Assembly: GCA_963704355.1 (NCBI GenBank)
Contig: OY969891.1
Span: 1,798,001-1,862,000, forward strand
DNA length: 64,000 nt
Source of the DNA: Bog-473 sp963704355
GTDB lineage: Bacteria; Actinomycetota; Acidimicrobiia; Acidimicrobiales; RAAP-2
Direction: 5' to 3'
In this document: piece after piece, positions 16,415 to 25,252 of the stretch
Numbering within the stretch: position 1 is the stretch's first letter
How the letters are laid out: each line of letters opens with the position of its first letter
Made by a program: the position numbers and the translations under genes
Notes under the pieces: model-generated
Databases searched by the model: none
The model's input: the letters and a program-made list of their open reading frames with translations, nothing else
Told to the model about the DNA's origin: nothing

Positions 16415-18097
16415 CTACCGCTCGGCGTCGGGGCCCTCCACGCCCTCGGACAGGCGCTTTCGCAGCTCGGCGACCCGCGCCGAGACCTCGGTCGCCGCGA
16501 CCGGCGCGGCCTCCTTCTCCAGCTGGATGATCGCCCGCTCGATCGGCACCAGCCACGGGCTCGGCCGGCGCGCCGACTTGTTCGAAGCCGACGAGGCCGA
16601 TGACGAGGTCGCTCCCGTCTCGTCGCCGGCGCGCTCGAACCAGCTGCACCACAGCTCGTCTTCCGATCGGGTCAGGGCGACATAGAGCAGCCGGCGTTCC
16701 TCGTCCACCGCGGCGTCGGTCTGGGCCGAGGCGATCGGCATCAACCCCTCGCCGAGGCCGAGCACGATCACGGTGGGCCACTGCAGCCCCTTGGCGCGGT
16801 GGAACGTGGTGAGCACGACGTGGTCGCCGACGACGGGCTCGGGGCGCAACTCCTCCTCGTCACGGTCGAGCGCCCCCGCCCCCGCCCCCGTGCGACCGCT
16901 CTCGGCGCGCAGATCGCTGGCCGGTCCGAGGTCCGAACCGGCCACGAGGCTCGGGACGTTGGCGGTGTCCATGGCCGCCTGCACCTTGGCGAGTTGCGCG
17001 TTGGTGCGCGTGAGCACGGCGATGCTCGACCAGCGCCGGCCCGGGGCGCGTGACATTTTGGCCCGGGTGGCAGCCCACGCCGCCTCGTCCGCGTCGGTCG
17101 CGTGCGCGATCACCTTCGGCACCGGCCCGTCGACCCGGGTGGTGCGCGGCGGCACCACCGCCGTCCCGCCGAACGAGCCTCCCTCTTGGAGCACCGCCGT
17201 GGCGACGGCCACCACCTGCGGAGTGCAGCGGTGGTTCTCGTCGAGTCGGATCACCTTGGTGCCGGGCAAGATCTCCGGCAGGCGGTCGAGCAGCGTCGGG
17301 TCGGCGCCGTTGAACCCGTAGACGGACTGGTTCGGGTCGCCGACCACGAAGAGATCGGGCTCGTCGGCCAGCATGGCGGTGAGGAGCCGGAACTGGGCCG
17401 GGTTCACGTCCTGCATCTCGTCGACGAAGAGGTGCCGGGTCCGCCAGCGGATAGAAGCGGCGAATTCCGAGTCGCCGGACAACGCGTCGGCGCACGCGAC
17501 GATCAGGTCGTCGAAGTCCAGCAGCCGGCGCTTGGTGCGTTCGGCCTCGTAGCGGGTGTACGCGTCGGCCACCTGCTCGGGGCTGACGCCGGCGCGCCGG
17601 CGGTGCCGCCGCGCCTCGGCCTGGTAGCGGTCGGGCGTGACGAGGCGGGCCTTGGCCCAGCCGATCTCGCTGTCGAGGGCGCGGGTGCGGCGGGGGTCAC
17701 CGCTCGTGACGTCGGCGAGCAGCCGGCGGCGGTCGGTCAGGAGCTGGGGCGCGGGGCGCCCGCGCAGCTCGCGGTGCTCGCGCAGCAGGCCCAGCGCCGT
17801 ACGGTGGAACGTGCCGGCCTTCACGCCGGCGACCCCGAGCGACCACAGTCGGGTGCGCAGCTCCTCGGCGGCCTTGCGGCTGAACGTCGTGACGAGCGTG
17901 CGGTCCGCCTCGATGGAGCCCTCGCGCGCGCGGCGCGCCACCCGGAGCGTGAGCACCCTGGTCTTGCCGGCGCCGGCGCCCGCCACGATGCACAACAGCG
18001 GTTCGTCCGACTCGATCGCCTCACGCTGGGCCAGGGTGAGACGGCTGGCGCCGGGGAGGGCCTCCCACGTGTCGCTCTCGAAGCCCTCGAACGTCAT
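16415..18097 (-). CDS. UvrD/PcrA-like superfamily 1 DNA helicase
   Basis: ATP-dependent 3'-5' helicase core of about 560 residues. Starts GTG 18103, GTG 18100 and ATG 18097 are all open; I prefer ATG 18097 because GGAG lies 7 nt before it. Motifs in order: Q-motif LTLAQREAI, Walker A GAGAGKT (about residue 40), TTFSRKAAEEL (Ia), LLDFDDLI, Walker B as DEMQD, GDPNQSVYGFNGA (III), DENHRC (IV), TTFHRAKGLQWP (V) and VALTRSEDEL (VI). It is shorter than UvrD (about 720), mainly through a reduced 2B region, as in many actinobacterial UvrD-like proteins. It ends with a charged coiled-coil-like tail. A DNA-repair role is likely; the partner is unknown. Confidence 0.9.
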   Translation of the reverse strand: MTFEGFESDTWEALPGASRLTLAQREAIESDEPLLCIVAGAGAGKTRVLTLRVARRAREGSIEADRTLVTTFSRKAAEELRTRLWSLGVAGVKAGTFHRTALGLLREHRELRGRPAPQLLTDRRRLLADVTSGDPRRTRALDSEIGWAKARLVTPDRYQAEARRHRRRAGVSPEQVADAYTRYEAERTKRRLLDFDDLIVACADALSGDSEFAASIRWRTRHLFVDEMQDVNPAQFRLLTAMLADEPDLFVVGDPNQSVYGFNGADPTLLDRLPEILPGTKVIRLDENHRCTPQVVAVATAVLQEGGSFGGTAVVPPRTTRVDGPVPKVIAHATDADEAAWAATRAKMSRAPGRRWSSIAVLTRTNAQLAKVQAAMDTANVPSLVAGSDLGPASDLRAESGRTGAGAGALDRDEEELRPEPVVGDHVVLTTFHRAKGLQWPTVIVLGLGEGLMPIASAQTDAAVDEERRLLYVALTRSEDELWCSWFERAGDETGATSSSASSASNKSARRPSPWLVPIERAIIQLEKEAAPVAATEVSARVAELRKRLSEGVEGPDAER

Positions 18098-18284
18098 CAC
18101 CACACTCCGCAGGGTACAGAACGGGTGCGCGTGGCACCCTCTGGGCCTGCGCCTATGGTGCCCGACGGAGGTGGCGGACGCCCTGCGGGCAAGCGGGGGA
18201 GGGTCCGACGGCGGCTGGAGCTGGAACGCGATGGCGTCGTGGTCAGGAGGCCTGCCGGAGGACGGGGCAGCCGGGACGTCCGGA

Positions 18285-18500
18285 TCAGACGACTTCGATC
18301 GAGGACATCATCCCCAGGCCCTCCTGCAAGAGGACGTGGCAGTGCTCGACGAACTCGCCCGTGAAGTCGGTGAAGTCGATCTGGACCGTCAAGGAGTCTC
18401 CGGAGGGCTTGGTCGGCACGAAGGTGTCCCGCCAGACGAGGGGGACCCGGTAGGAGGCATCGGCGCATCGAGGGTCGGCAGCGCCATCTCCGGACCGTGC
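18285..18500 (-). pseudogene. Orphan C-terminal fragment of a multicopper oxidase
   Basis: A - strand frame open from 18500 down to a TGA at 18285 (71 codons) with no start codon encodes a cupredoxin C-terminus: VPLVWRDTF, FTDFTGEFVEHCHVLLQEG and LGMMSSIEVV at the very end. HCH followed by GMM is the type-1/type-3 copper-binding end of laccase and CueO-type oxidases. No other copper motif or upstream part is recognisable; the frame is closed by TGA at 18501-18503, just before the end of the adjacent oxidase gene. It is the tail of a gene whose front has been lost, probably replaced by the FAD oxidase to its right. Confidence 0.75.
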
Positions 18501-18546
18501 TCACACGACCGAGCCGCGGAACGCAAGGGCCTTGCACCCGTGCCCT

Positions 18547-20067
18547 TCATGCGGACACGGGGATGCTCTGGGCGTTCCGGAAGAGGTTGTTCGGGTCGTA
18601 CTTGGCTTTCACCGACACGAGTTGGGCAAAGTTCTCCGCGTAGTAGGCCTGTTGCCAGTCCGAGATCATGCGGTTGGGGAAGTTCTGATAGCTCTCGTTC
18701 GGCGTGTACGGGTCGAGGATTTCGATGACGGAATTCGTCCACTCGTTGAGGTTGCGACCGACGGACGGATCTGCGGTGTCCGACCACGCTGTCGTGGGTC
18801 GGAGCAAGGTGGACATGCCCCGGTGCACGTACGCCGTGTCCGTTCGGGAGACCGAGTTGACGACCGGGCCGCCGACCCACCCCAGGGACCAGATGGAACC
18901 GTTGTCATCGTTCGAGCGGCTCGGGCATTCGACCAGGCGGTTGACCATGTCGGTGACAGCGCTCTGCGGGATCGGGTCGGCGGCATAACGGGAGATATCT
19001 CCGAAGCCGTGGGACGCAGGCTCGCCCGAGGAGATCATCTCGAACACCTGCCAGAAGGTCATCGGCCGGAAGTCGGTCTTCAGTGGTGGACCGGCGGCAT
19101 CGATCAGTGGCTGCACCAGGTCATGCAGCTCGTTGGCCGGACCGATGTACTGACCACGCGAGAAGACCTCGATCGCTTCTCGTGGCCCGCCGTTGCCGGG
19201 CGCGACCGCGGTCGCCGCGGCGACGGCGTTCAAACCGGCAGGTGCGAACGCAATGAGGTTGTTGAAGGCGTCGAGGACCGCCTCCGCTGCTTCCGCCCCC
19301 TTCCAGTCGTAGCGATACCAATTGACGGTCTGGGGCACTTCGACCAGGGAGAACTCGAAGGCGGTGTTGATCCCGAAACTGCCGCCGGCACCGCCCCGGC
19401 ATGCCCAGAACAACCCGGCGTTCTCATCGTTGCTGAGGTCGAGCACCTCGCCCGAGGCCGTGACGATGCGCGACGACACCATGTGGTCTGCGGTCAAGCC
19501 CGCCCAATGCGTCTGGTACCCGATGCCGCCCCCCAGGGCCAAGCCGCCCACGCCGACCCCGAGGCAGGTCCCGCCGGGTAGGAAGACCGGCCCACCCTTC
19601 TCGGCCAGATAGAAGTCGTTGTTGAGTGCCGCCCCCCCGCAGCTCGCGGTCGCGTTCTGCGTATCGATCTGCACCGTGTGGATCGGTTTGAGGCTGATCA
19701 TGAGGCCAGTCGTCGTGGAGAAGCCGGCGTAGCTGTGCCCGCCGCCGCGGGCAACCGGCATGACGCCGTTCTCGCGGACCCAGTTGACGCTGGTCACCAC
19801 GTCTCCCTCATCGGCGCACTCGGCGACGGCGATGGGCCTGATGAACCGGTAGCGCCCATTGGCGGGGGCGCTCTCCTTGAGATAGTCGGGATCACCGGGC
19901 AGCAGGAGCCGTCCCTTCAGCCGCCGACGGAGTTGCTTGAGCGCCTTCTCGGGGACCGGCCTGCTCGCGGCGTCCGCCGGGAGTTCCACCCCGGCGCCGA
20001 GGGCCAGGGCTCCGGCGGCGCCGACGGCGCCGGCCCGCAGGAAATCGCGACGGCTAATCCGGGACAT
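18547..20067 (-). CDS. Tat-exported FAD-dependent oxidoreductase, berberine-bridge-enzyme family
   Basis: 506 residues starting with a twin-arginine signal (SRRDFLRAGAVGAAG, cleavage near ELPADA, about residue 32). The FAD-binding PCMH domain follows: ARGGGHSYAGFS with the His that is usually bonded to FAD, and GGTCLGVGVGGLALGGGIG. In bicovalent members a Cys in this second segment attaches the flavin; Cys is present as GGTCLG. The C-terminus ends DPNNLFRNAQSIPVS, the diagnostic BBE domain. The protein would fold with its flavin in the cytoplasm and then be exported to oxidise a sugar or alcohol group; the substrate is not known. It stands alone, followed by the copper-oxidase remnant. Confidence 0.9.
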   Translation of the reverse strand: MSRISRRDFLRAGAVGAAGALALGAGVELPADAASRPVPEKALKQLRRRLKGRLLLPGDPDYLKESAPANGRYRFIRPIAVAECADEGDVVTSVNWVRENGVMPVARGGGHSYAGFSTTTGLMISLKPIHTVQIDTQNATASCGGAALNNDFYLAEKGGPVFLPGGTCLGVGVGGLALGGGIGYQTHWAGLTADHMVSSRIVTASGEVLDLSNDENAGLFWACRGGAGGSFGINTAFEFSLVEVPQTVNWYRYDWKGAEAAEAVLDAFNNLIAFAPAGLNAVAAATAVAPGNGGPREAIEVFSRGQYIGPANELHDLVQPLIDAAGPPLKTDFRPMTFWQVFEMISSGEPASHGFGDISRYAADPIPQSAVTDMVNRLVECPSRSNDDNGSIWSLGWVGGPVVNSVSRTDTAYVHRGMSTLLRPTTAWSDTADPSVGRNLNEWTNSVIEILDPYTPNESYQNFPNRMISDWQQAYYAENFAQLVSVKAKYDPNNLFRNAQSIPVSA

Positions 20068-20174
20068 TGCGTCGTACTCGCCTGATCATCTGTCTCCCCA
20101 GTACGGACACGGGCTTGCGCCGAGCGCCCGTGTCAACCCCATCATTCCCTCTTTGCATTCTGGCTGCAGCGCGC

Positions 20175-20192
20175 CCGGTGCTGCAGCACCGG
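20175..20192. terminator. Perfect 18-bp GC palindrome after ddl
   Basis: CCGGTGCTGCAGCACCGG is perfectly self-complementary and sits 20 bp past the ddl stop, in the 144-bp gap before the oxidase start. It could be the 3'-end hairpin of ddl; no T tract follows on either strand, so the call is tentative. Confidence 0.4.
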
Positions 20193-20211
20193 AACCGAAT
20201 CGCAGTAAGGG

Positions 20212-21285
20212 TCACACCACGCGGTGCGTGCGCAGCAGGTGGCGGCGGGTGTGGCGGGCCCGTGCCAGCGAGACCAACTCCTCGACCACCCGGGGGAACG
20301 GCAGGCCTTCGGCCTCCCAGAGCATGGGGAACATGGAGATGGGCGTGAACCCGGGCATGGTGTTCACCTCGTTGACGACGATCTCGTCGTCGTCGGCCAG
20401 GAACAAGTCGACCCGGGCCAGCCCCTCGACGCGCAGGGCGCGATAGGCAGCGGCGGCCACCTGTTGGGCGTGCCGCAGCTGGTCGTCGGTCAGATCGGTC
20501 GGCGCCACGGTCTCGGCCGTGCCCAGCACGTACTTGTCGTCGTAGTCGTAGAAGTCACGGCTCGCGATGATCTCGCCCGCCCTCGAGACCTGTACGTCCT
20601 CGTTGCCCATTACCGCGAGCTCGAGCTCGCGGCCGCGGACGAACTCCTCGACGAGGATGTGATCGTCGAACTGGAAGGCCGAGAGCACCGCGTCGCCCAT
20701 GGAGGCCGCCTCGGACACCTTGGCCACGCCGATGGAGGAGCCGAGGTTGGCCGGCTTGACGAACAGGGGGAGGCCGAGCGCATCGATGGCCTCCTCCATG
20801 ACCTCCGTGGACCATGCCGAGCGCGCTACGAGGCGCCACGCCGCCACCGGCAGGCCGTGATCGTGCAGGACGGACTTGGCGATGCCCTTGTCCATGCAGA
20901 TGGCCGACGACAGCACGCCGGCGCCGACGTAGGGGACGTCCAATGCCTCGAGGTGGCCCTGGAGGACCCCGTCCTCGCCGAAGGGACCGTGGAGCACGGG
21001 GAACACGACCGCGTCGCGCGGGATCCCAGCGCGCAGGTGGACGATGTGCGCAGCGGGCTGTTCGCGCAGGAGCTCGTCCGGTGACGCCAGCGCACCGAGC
21101 TGTCCGACCTCGGCCAGGCACTCGTCGGCATCGACCCAGCGTCGGTCGTGACTCAGGCCGACAAGCTTCACGACGAATCCGCTGTCGAGCGCCGCTCGCG
21201 CGACCAGCCGCGCCGAGATGCAAGAGATCTCGTGTTCCGCCGACGGGCCGCCGTAGATCACGACCAGCTCTCCGGGATCAGCCAT
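20212..21285 (-). CDS. ddl: D-alanine--D-alanine ligase
   Basis: Cytoplasmic ATP-grasp ligase that makes the D-Ala-D-Ala dipeptide of peptidoglycan; 357 residues, normal for the family. The N-terminus VIYGGPSAEHEISCIS is the signature glycine-rich loop with the HE/S residues. Further on: VLHGPFGEDGVLQG (about residue 98), the ATP-grasp segment FVKPANLGSSIGVAKV, EEFVRGRELELAVMG, and the C-terminal metal and substrate loop FLADDDEIVVNEVNTMPGFTP. ATG at 21285 starts 36 bp from the divergent murF gene, whose enzyme uses its product; the two share overlapping divergent -10 boxes. Confidence 0.96.
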   Translation of the reverse strand: MADPGELVVIYGGPSAEHEISCISARLVARAALDSGFVVKLVGLSHDRRWVDADECLAEVGQLGALASPDELLREQPAAHIVHLRAGIPRDAVVFPVLHGPFGEDGVLQGHLEALDVPYVGAGVLSSAICMDKGIAKSVLHDHGLPVAAWRLVARSAWSTEVMEEAIDALGLPLFVKPANLGSSIGVAKVSEAASMGDAVLSAFQFDDHILVEEFVRGRELELAVMGNEDVQVSRAGEIIASRDFYDYDDKYVLGTAETVAPTDLTDDQLRHAQQVAAAAYRALRVEGLARVDLFLADDDEIVVNEVNTMPGFTPISMFPMLWEAEGLPFPRVVEELVSLARARHTRRHLLRTHRVV

Positions 21286-21293
21286 CGGTCGAG

Positions 21294-21303
21294 GCTATAC
21301 AAT
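21294..21303. promoter_or_regulatory. Overlapping divergent -10 boxes of ddl and murF
   Basis: On + , TACAAT (21298-21303) lies 17 nt before the murF GTG. On -, TATAGC (21299-21294) lies 8 nt before the ddl ATG. Both sit in a 35-bp intergenic gap, so ddl and murF transcription must initiate from one overlapping site and could compete for polymerase. Confidence 0.45.
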
Positions 21304-21320
21304 CACGCCCGGGATGACGC

Positions 21321-22628
21321 GTGCGGTTCTCGACATCTGAGCTCGCCTCCCACCTTGACGCAGCGCTCGTCGGACCCGACGTCGCTGTCGAAGGCGCCAG
21401 CATCGACTCTCGGACGATCCGGCCCCATCAGCTCTTCGTGCCGATCGTGGCCGAGCGCGACGGGCACGACTTCATCGGGTCGGCACTCGACGCCGGAGCC
21501 ACCGCCTACCTGACCCAACGCGAGCCGGTGGGTGCGACGGCGGTCGTCGTCGACGACACCGCGCTGGCGCTGATGAACCTGGGTGTGCTGGCGCGGACAC
21601 GGGTGGGTGGCGTCATCGGGATCACCGGTTCGGTGGGGAAGACGACGACGAAGGACCTCTTGCGGGGGTGCCTCGCCTCGACCTTCCGGACCGCGGCCAG
21701 CGAGCGGTCGTTCAACAACGAGCTCGGGCTTCCGCTCACGCTGCTCAACGCCCCCGATGACGCGCCGTGGGTCGTGCTCGAGATGGGGGCGCGCGGCGTG
21801 GGCCACATCACGCGGCTCGCGCAGGTGGCGCGCCCGGACGTCGGGATCGTGACGAGCGTCGCCATGGCGCACGTCGAGTTCTTCGGCGACCTCGAGGGCG
21901 TTGCCCGTGCCAAGAGCGAGCTCGTGACGGCGCTGCCACCGGCGGGAGTGGCCGTCCTGAACTTCGACGATCCCCGGGTGGCGCGGATGGCCTCGGTGAG
22001 CCCTTGCCCGGTCCTCGGCTACGCGGTGGAGGCCGACGCCGAGGTCCGGGCCGAGCACATAGAGCTCGACGCCGACTTGCGCCCGCGGTTCCGGCTCGTG
22101 ACACCGTGGGGCAAGGGGGAGGTGCGGCTGTCACTGCACGGGGCGCACCAGGTGCCCAATGCGCTGGCCGCCGCAGCAGCGGCGCTGTGGTGCGACGTCC
22201 CGTTCGAGAAGGTCGCGGTGGGGCTGGCCGATGCCACGGGCTCGGCATTGCGCATGGAGGTGCGACGCGTGCGGGGCCGGCCCGTCGTGGTGGTCGACTG
22301 TTACAACGCCAACCCCGCCTCGGCCGAAGCCGCGCTACGTTCCCTCGCCGCCCTGCCGGCCGAGAGGAAGCTGGCCCTGCTCGGCCTCATGGCCGAGCTC
22401 GGCGCCGAGACCGAAGCCGAGCACCGGAATCTCGCGGCTCTGGCGGACGAACTCGGGATCGAGCTCGTCGGGTACCGCACCGGCCTCTACGGGACGCGCC
22501 AGGTGGACGGGGTGGACGACGCGGTGGCGCTGCTGCGGGGGGTGGCGCCGGACGGTGCGATCCTGGTCAAGGGCAGCCGGGTGGCCCGGCTCGAGGACGT
22601 CGTGGCCGCGTACGACTCCGCCGCGTGA
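21321..22628 (+). CDS. murF: UDP-N-acetylmuramoyl-tripeptide--D-alanyl-D-alanine ligase
   Basis: Cytoplasmic Mur ligase, 435 residues, adding D-Ala-D-Ala to the UDP-MurNAc tripeptide. It starts at GTG 21321; the ATG at 21314 is out of frame and stops after eight codons. The N-terminal domain has SIDSRTIRPHQLFVPI; the ATP loop GITGSVGKTTTKDLL is near residue 100; ERSFNNELGLPLTLL and LEMGARGVGHI follow, both typical of MurF; the C-terminal domain has VVDCYNANPASAEAAL and LGLMAELG. It is isolated from the usual dcw cluster here and pairs divergently with ddl, which supplies its dipeptide substrate. Confidence 0.95.
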   Translation: MRFSTSELASHLDAALVGPDVAVEGASIDSRTIRPHQLFVPIVAERDGHDFIGSALDAGATAYLTQREPVGATAVVVDDTALALMNLGVLARTRVGGVIGITGSVGKTTTKDLLRGCLASTFRTAASERSFNNELGLPLTLLNAPDDAPWVVLEMGARGVGHITRLAQVARPDVGIVTSVAMAHVEFFGDLEGVARAKSELVTALPPAGVAVLNFDDPRVARMASVSPCPVLGYAVEADAEVRAEHIELDADLRPRFRLVTPWGKGEVRLSLHGAHQVPNALAAAAAALWCDVPFEKVAVGLADATGSALRMEVRRVRGRPVVVVDCYNANPASAEAALRSLAALPAERKLALLGLMAELGAETEAEHRNLAALADELGIELVGYRTGLYGTRQVDGVDDAVALLRGVAPDGAILVKGSRVARLEDVVAAYDSAA

Positions 22629-22630
22629 GT

Positions 22631-25252
22631 TCAAGCGTTGCCTGACGGAGGCGTGTGTGGCCGCCCCGACTCGCGGCCCGAGACGCCGACCAAGACCCGC
22701 TGGCTGAGCTCGCCGTAGAGCGATTCCGTGCGCAAGGAGGGGGAGCTGCCCGGGTCGAGCGCGTCGACGCGGCGTTGGCACTCCCGCCATTCGTGACGGA
22801 GCCGGTCGGCGTCACCCTCGGCCGCCGCCAGCTCCATGGCGGCCCGGGACAGGGCCTCGCTGTAGGGCTCGACCAAACGGGCGCGTTCGAGGCCCCAACC
22901 GGCAAGGTCGAAGAGGCCGGCGTCGACGGCGAGCGCCGACATGGCACAGGCGGCGTCGACGAGGACCGCCGCGATGCGGCCACCGTGTCCCTCGGCCTCC
23001 CACCAGGAGTAGCCGGACAGCGCGGTGGCCAGCGGCTCGCCCTCGACCAGTTCGAGAGCGGCGCGGAAGTGCGCAATGGCAAATTGTGGATCGTCGGCGT
23101 GGGCCCTGGCTGCCGCGGCGAAGGCGATGGCGCGGTGCGCGTCGACCGTCACCAGCGGCGACACCTGGTACAACCCGTTGCGCGTGCCGGCCGGGAACAG
23201 CGGGACGCCGGTGTCGTCGACGCCCATGGCGCGGCGAGCCGCGTACGCGGTGTTGAACAGTGTCTTGGCGGCGGCGTCGGCGTCGGTCGATCCCAGTACC
23301 CGCGTGCGCAGGCGGTCGCTGGTGATGACGTCGGGTTGGTGCAGGGTCAGGTACGCGACGAGCTCCACGGCGCGCCGGGCACGGTTGGGTGGGAGCTCCT
23401 CTTGGAGCCCGTCCAGCCGCGGCGATGCCGTCAACAGCCGCACGTCGATCGGTCCGGGTGCCAGCGACCCGTGGGTCCCTTCCGGTTGCCGTGAAGGCCC
23501 GCGTTGTACGTCCGGCACGAGCCCTCTCGTCGTCGGATCGAGCCGCCTCGGCGCCGGTTCGGGGTGCGACGCCACCGGAGGCGCGACGAGCTCGGCGATC
23601 CTGTCCGCCGTCTCGGTCGATTCCAGGAACGGCCGCAGTACGCGGCCCATCGGGTGCAGCGTCGCCCCTTGCCGATCCACCAGGACGCTCACGTCGGTGG
23701 CCGCGACCGCAGACGTGGTCATGACCGCGACCCGCTGGGCCACATCCCGGGCCAAATCGCCTGGATCGCCGATGAAGAGCACGGGGGGCATGTCCCGCGG
23801 GTCCGCGAGCGGCGACGGGTGGAGACGCGGATGGCTGGGGTCGTCGGTCACCAGCACCTGGTCCGACCACGCCCACGATTCGACCGCGTCCCTGCCCGCG
23901 CGGACCAACGCCGCGGCCGACTCGCCGAGGACGGGCAGGACCGACCCGCGTGCGAGCGTCACCAGCCAGGTCCCCTCGCCGTCGTCACCAACGGGGACGG
24001 CGATGGGCAGGTGGGGTTCGCACGGTGGTTGGCCGTCCAGCGCAGCGTGGTCCACCTGCCACGCCATCCCGTCCATCACGGCCGTGAATCCGTCGGGCGC
24101 GTCGGGTCGGCGGCGCGCCAGCCAGAACGAGACGCCCGAGGGAGAGACGCAGGCGGCGCGGATCGCGGGGGAGGGCTGGGCACCCGGCAGCGCACGGGCC
24201 AGCAAGTAGTTGGCGGCCTCGAACGACTCGAGCGCCGGCACCCCGTCGAAATGGCGCAGGAGCACGCCCGTGTCGATCGCGCCGTCCGACGGGGGCGGGC
24301 TCAGTGCCAGGTCGTCGACGAAGAGGGGCGGCCGATGGCGCCGCCGCGACCGGCGGGCCAGGGCGGCGCAGGCGAGCGACCCCAGCCCGAGCGCCACCAA
24401 TTCGGGGAGGTGGTCCGGTTGACCGGCGCGTCCCGAGCCCGAGCCCGGGCCGGAGCGGCCACCGCCGCCGTCCGGCGTCGGTGCGGTCAGGTGCGGGTCT
24501 TCCGGTGGTGTCCCGGCGGGTAGGCGCAGGCGCCACCCCGCCCGTAGCTGGTCGGGGTCCACGAACCTCGCGCCGCCACCCATGGCGCCCCCGAGGTTCA
24601 GGCGGGCGAGGGCCGTCCAGTCCGCGCCGTCGCCCAAGCGTTCCTCGGCGATGCTCCACAGCGTGTCGCCGGGGCGGACCGTGTGCATCGAGCGGGTTCT
24701 TTCGGCAGATGGTGCCGGCGTCGACGCCGACGTCGACGCCGATGCCGCAGCAGTAGTCGACGCCGACAAGGGTGGTGCGGCGCCCGCGCCCGACGAGAGT
24801 GCGAGGGGTGCCCCGACGGCCGAGAGCGCCAGCACGCCGACGGCGATGCGCGCCGCCAGCCGGTCGAGGATCGATGCCGCACCCAGCGTCGCCGCGTCGC
24901 CCCGCCGTACGTACGACATCACGGAGCGTACGAGCTGCGCACAACACGCGGCCCAGGCGACCCAGGCCGCCACGGCCAACGCGAAGAGCGCGTCGCGCGG
25001 CGCCGGCTGCCAACCGTGTCCGAGTCCGCCCGACAACGGGTTGCCGACGACGACGAGGAGGACGAGCGGCACCGCGGTGAAGGCGAGGAGCGCCGCGAGG
25101 ACGGCGCCGACGACGTCGAGGACCCGGTGACCCCGCCGGCGGTCTCTCTGAAAACTATAAACAGATCTCGTTATAGTTTTTGGAGGGATCCGGCCGGCGT
25201 GTGGCCCGGCCGCCGCCGACCTGCCCGCCGGCCTACTCGCCGGCCTACCCAC
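22631..25252 (-). CDS. LysM-domain membrane protein with C-terminal bacterial transcriptional activator (BTAD) domain
   Basis: Up to 873 residues. From the N-terminus: hydrophobic helices (about 48-70, 85-110, 135-155), a LysM domain HTVRPGDTLWSIAEERLG...QLRAGWRLRLPAG (about 188-250), another hydrophobic stretch near 285, a long middle region, a winged-helix-like part near 640-690, and an alpha-helical TPR-like BTAD domain (about 715-850) as in SARP regulators. The start is uncertain: GTG 25252 overlaps the upstream stop by 8 nt and would couple translation, but the first 40 codons run through the hairpin repeat at 25141-25190, so a later start is possible. I infer an envelope-anchored peptidoglycan-binding protein with a helical signalling domain; it shows no canonical DNA-binding helix I can name. 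Confidence 0.75.
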   Translation of the reverse strand: MGRPASRPAGRSAAAGPHAGRIPPKTITRSVYSFQRDRRRGHRVLDVVGAVLAALLAFTAVPLVLLVVVGNPLSGGLGHGWQPAPRDALFALAVAAWVAWAACCAQLVRSVMSYVRRGDAATLGAASILDRLAARIAVGVLALSAVGAPLALSSGAGAAPPLSASTTAAASASTSASTPAPSAERTRSMHTVRPGDTLWSIAEERLGDGADWTALARLNLGGAMGGGARFVDPDQLRAGWRLRLPAGTPPEDPHLTAPTPDGGGGRSGPGSGSGRAGQPDHLPELVALGLGSLACAALARRSRRRHRPPLFVDDLALSPPPSDGAIDTGVLLRHFDGVPALESFEAANYLLARALPGAQPSPAIRAACVSPSGVSFWLARRRPDAPDGFTAVMDGMAWQVDHAALDGQPPCEPHLPIAVPVGDDGEGTWLVTLARGSVLPVLGESAAALVRAGRDAVESWAWSDQVLVTDDPSHPRLHPSPLADPRDMPPVLFIGDPGDLARDVAQRVAVMTTSAVAATDVSVLVDRQGATLHPMGRVLRPFLESTETADRIAELVAPPVASHPEPAPRRLDPTTRGLVPDVQRGPSRQPEGTHGSLAPGPIDVRLLTASPRLDGLQEELPPNRARRAVELVAYLTLHQPDVITSDRLRTRVLGSTDADAAAKTLFNTAYAARRAMGVDDTGVPLFPAGTRNGLYQVSPLVTVDAHRAIAFAAAARAHADDPQFAIAHFRAALELVEGEPLATALSGYSWWEAEGHGGRIAAVLVDAACAMSALAVDAGLFDLAGWGLERARLVEPYSEALSRAAMELAAAEGDADRLRHEWRECQRRVDALDPGSSPSLRTESLYGELSQRVLVGVSGRESGRPHTPPSGNA
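25141..25190 (+). repeat. Hairpin repeat, copy A
   Basis: Perfect 10-bp arms AAAACTATAA (25151-25160) and TTATAGTTTT (25171-25180) enclose ACAGATCTCG. In RNA of the + strand the stem extends to about 20 pairs (25141-25160 with 25171-25190) using several G-U pairs. It is strikingly AT-rich for this genome. A related element lies at 27451-27502 with paired changes in the stem and the shared loop side ATAAACnGATC. It sits at the end of the Thr-rich protein gene and inside the first codons of the longest LysM frame. Confidence 0.65.
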
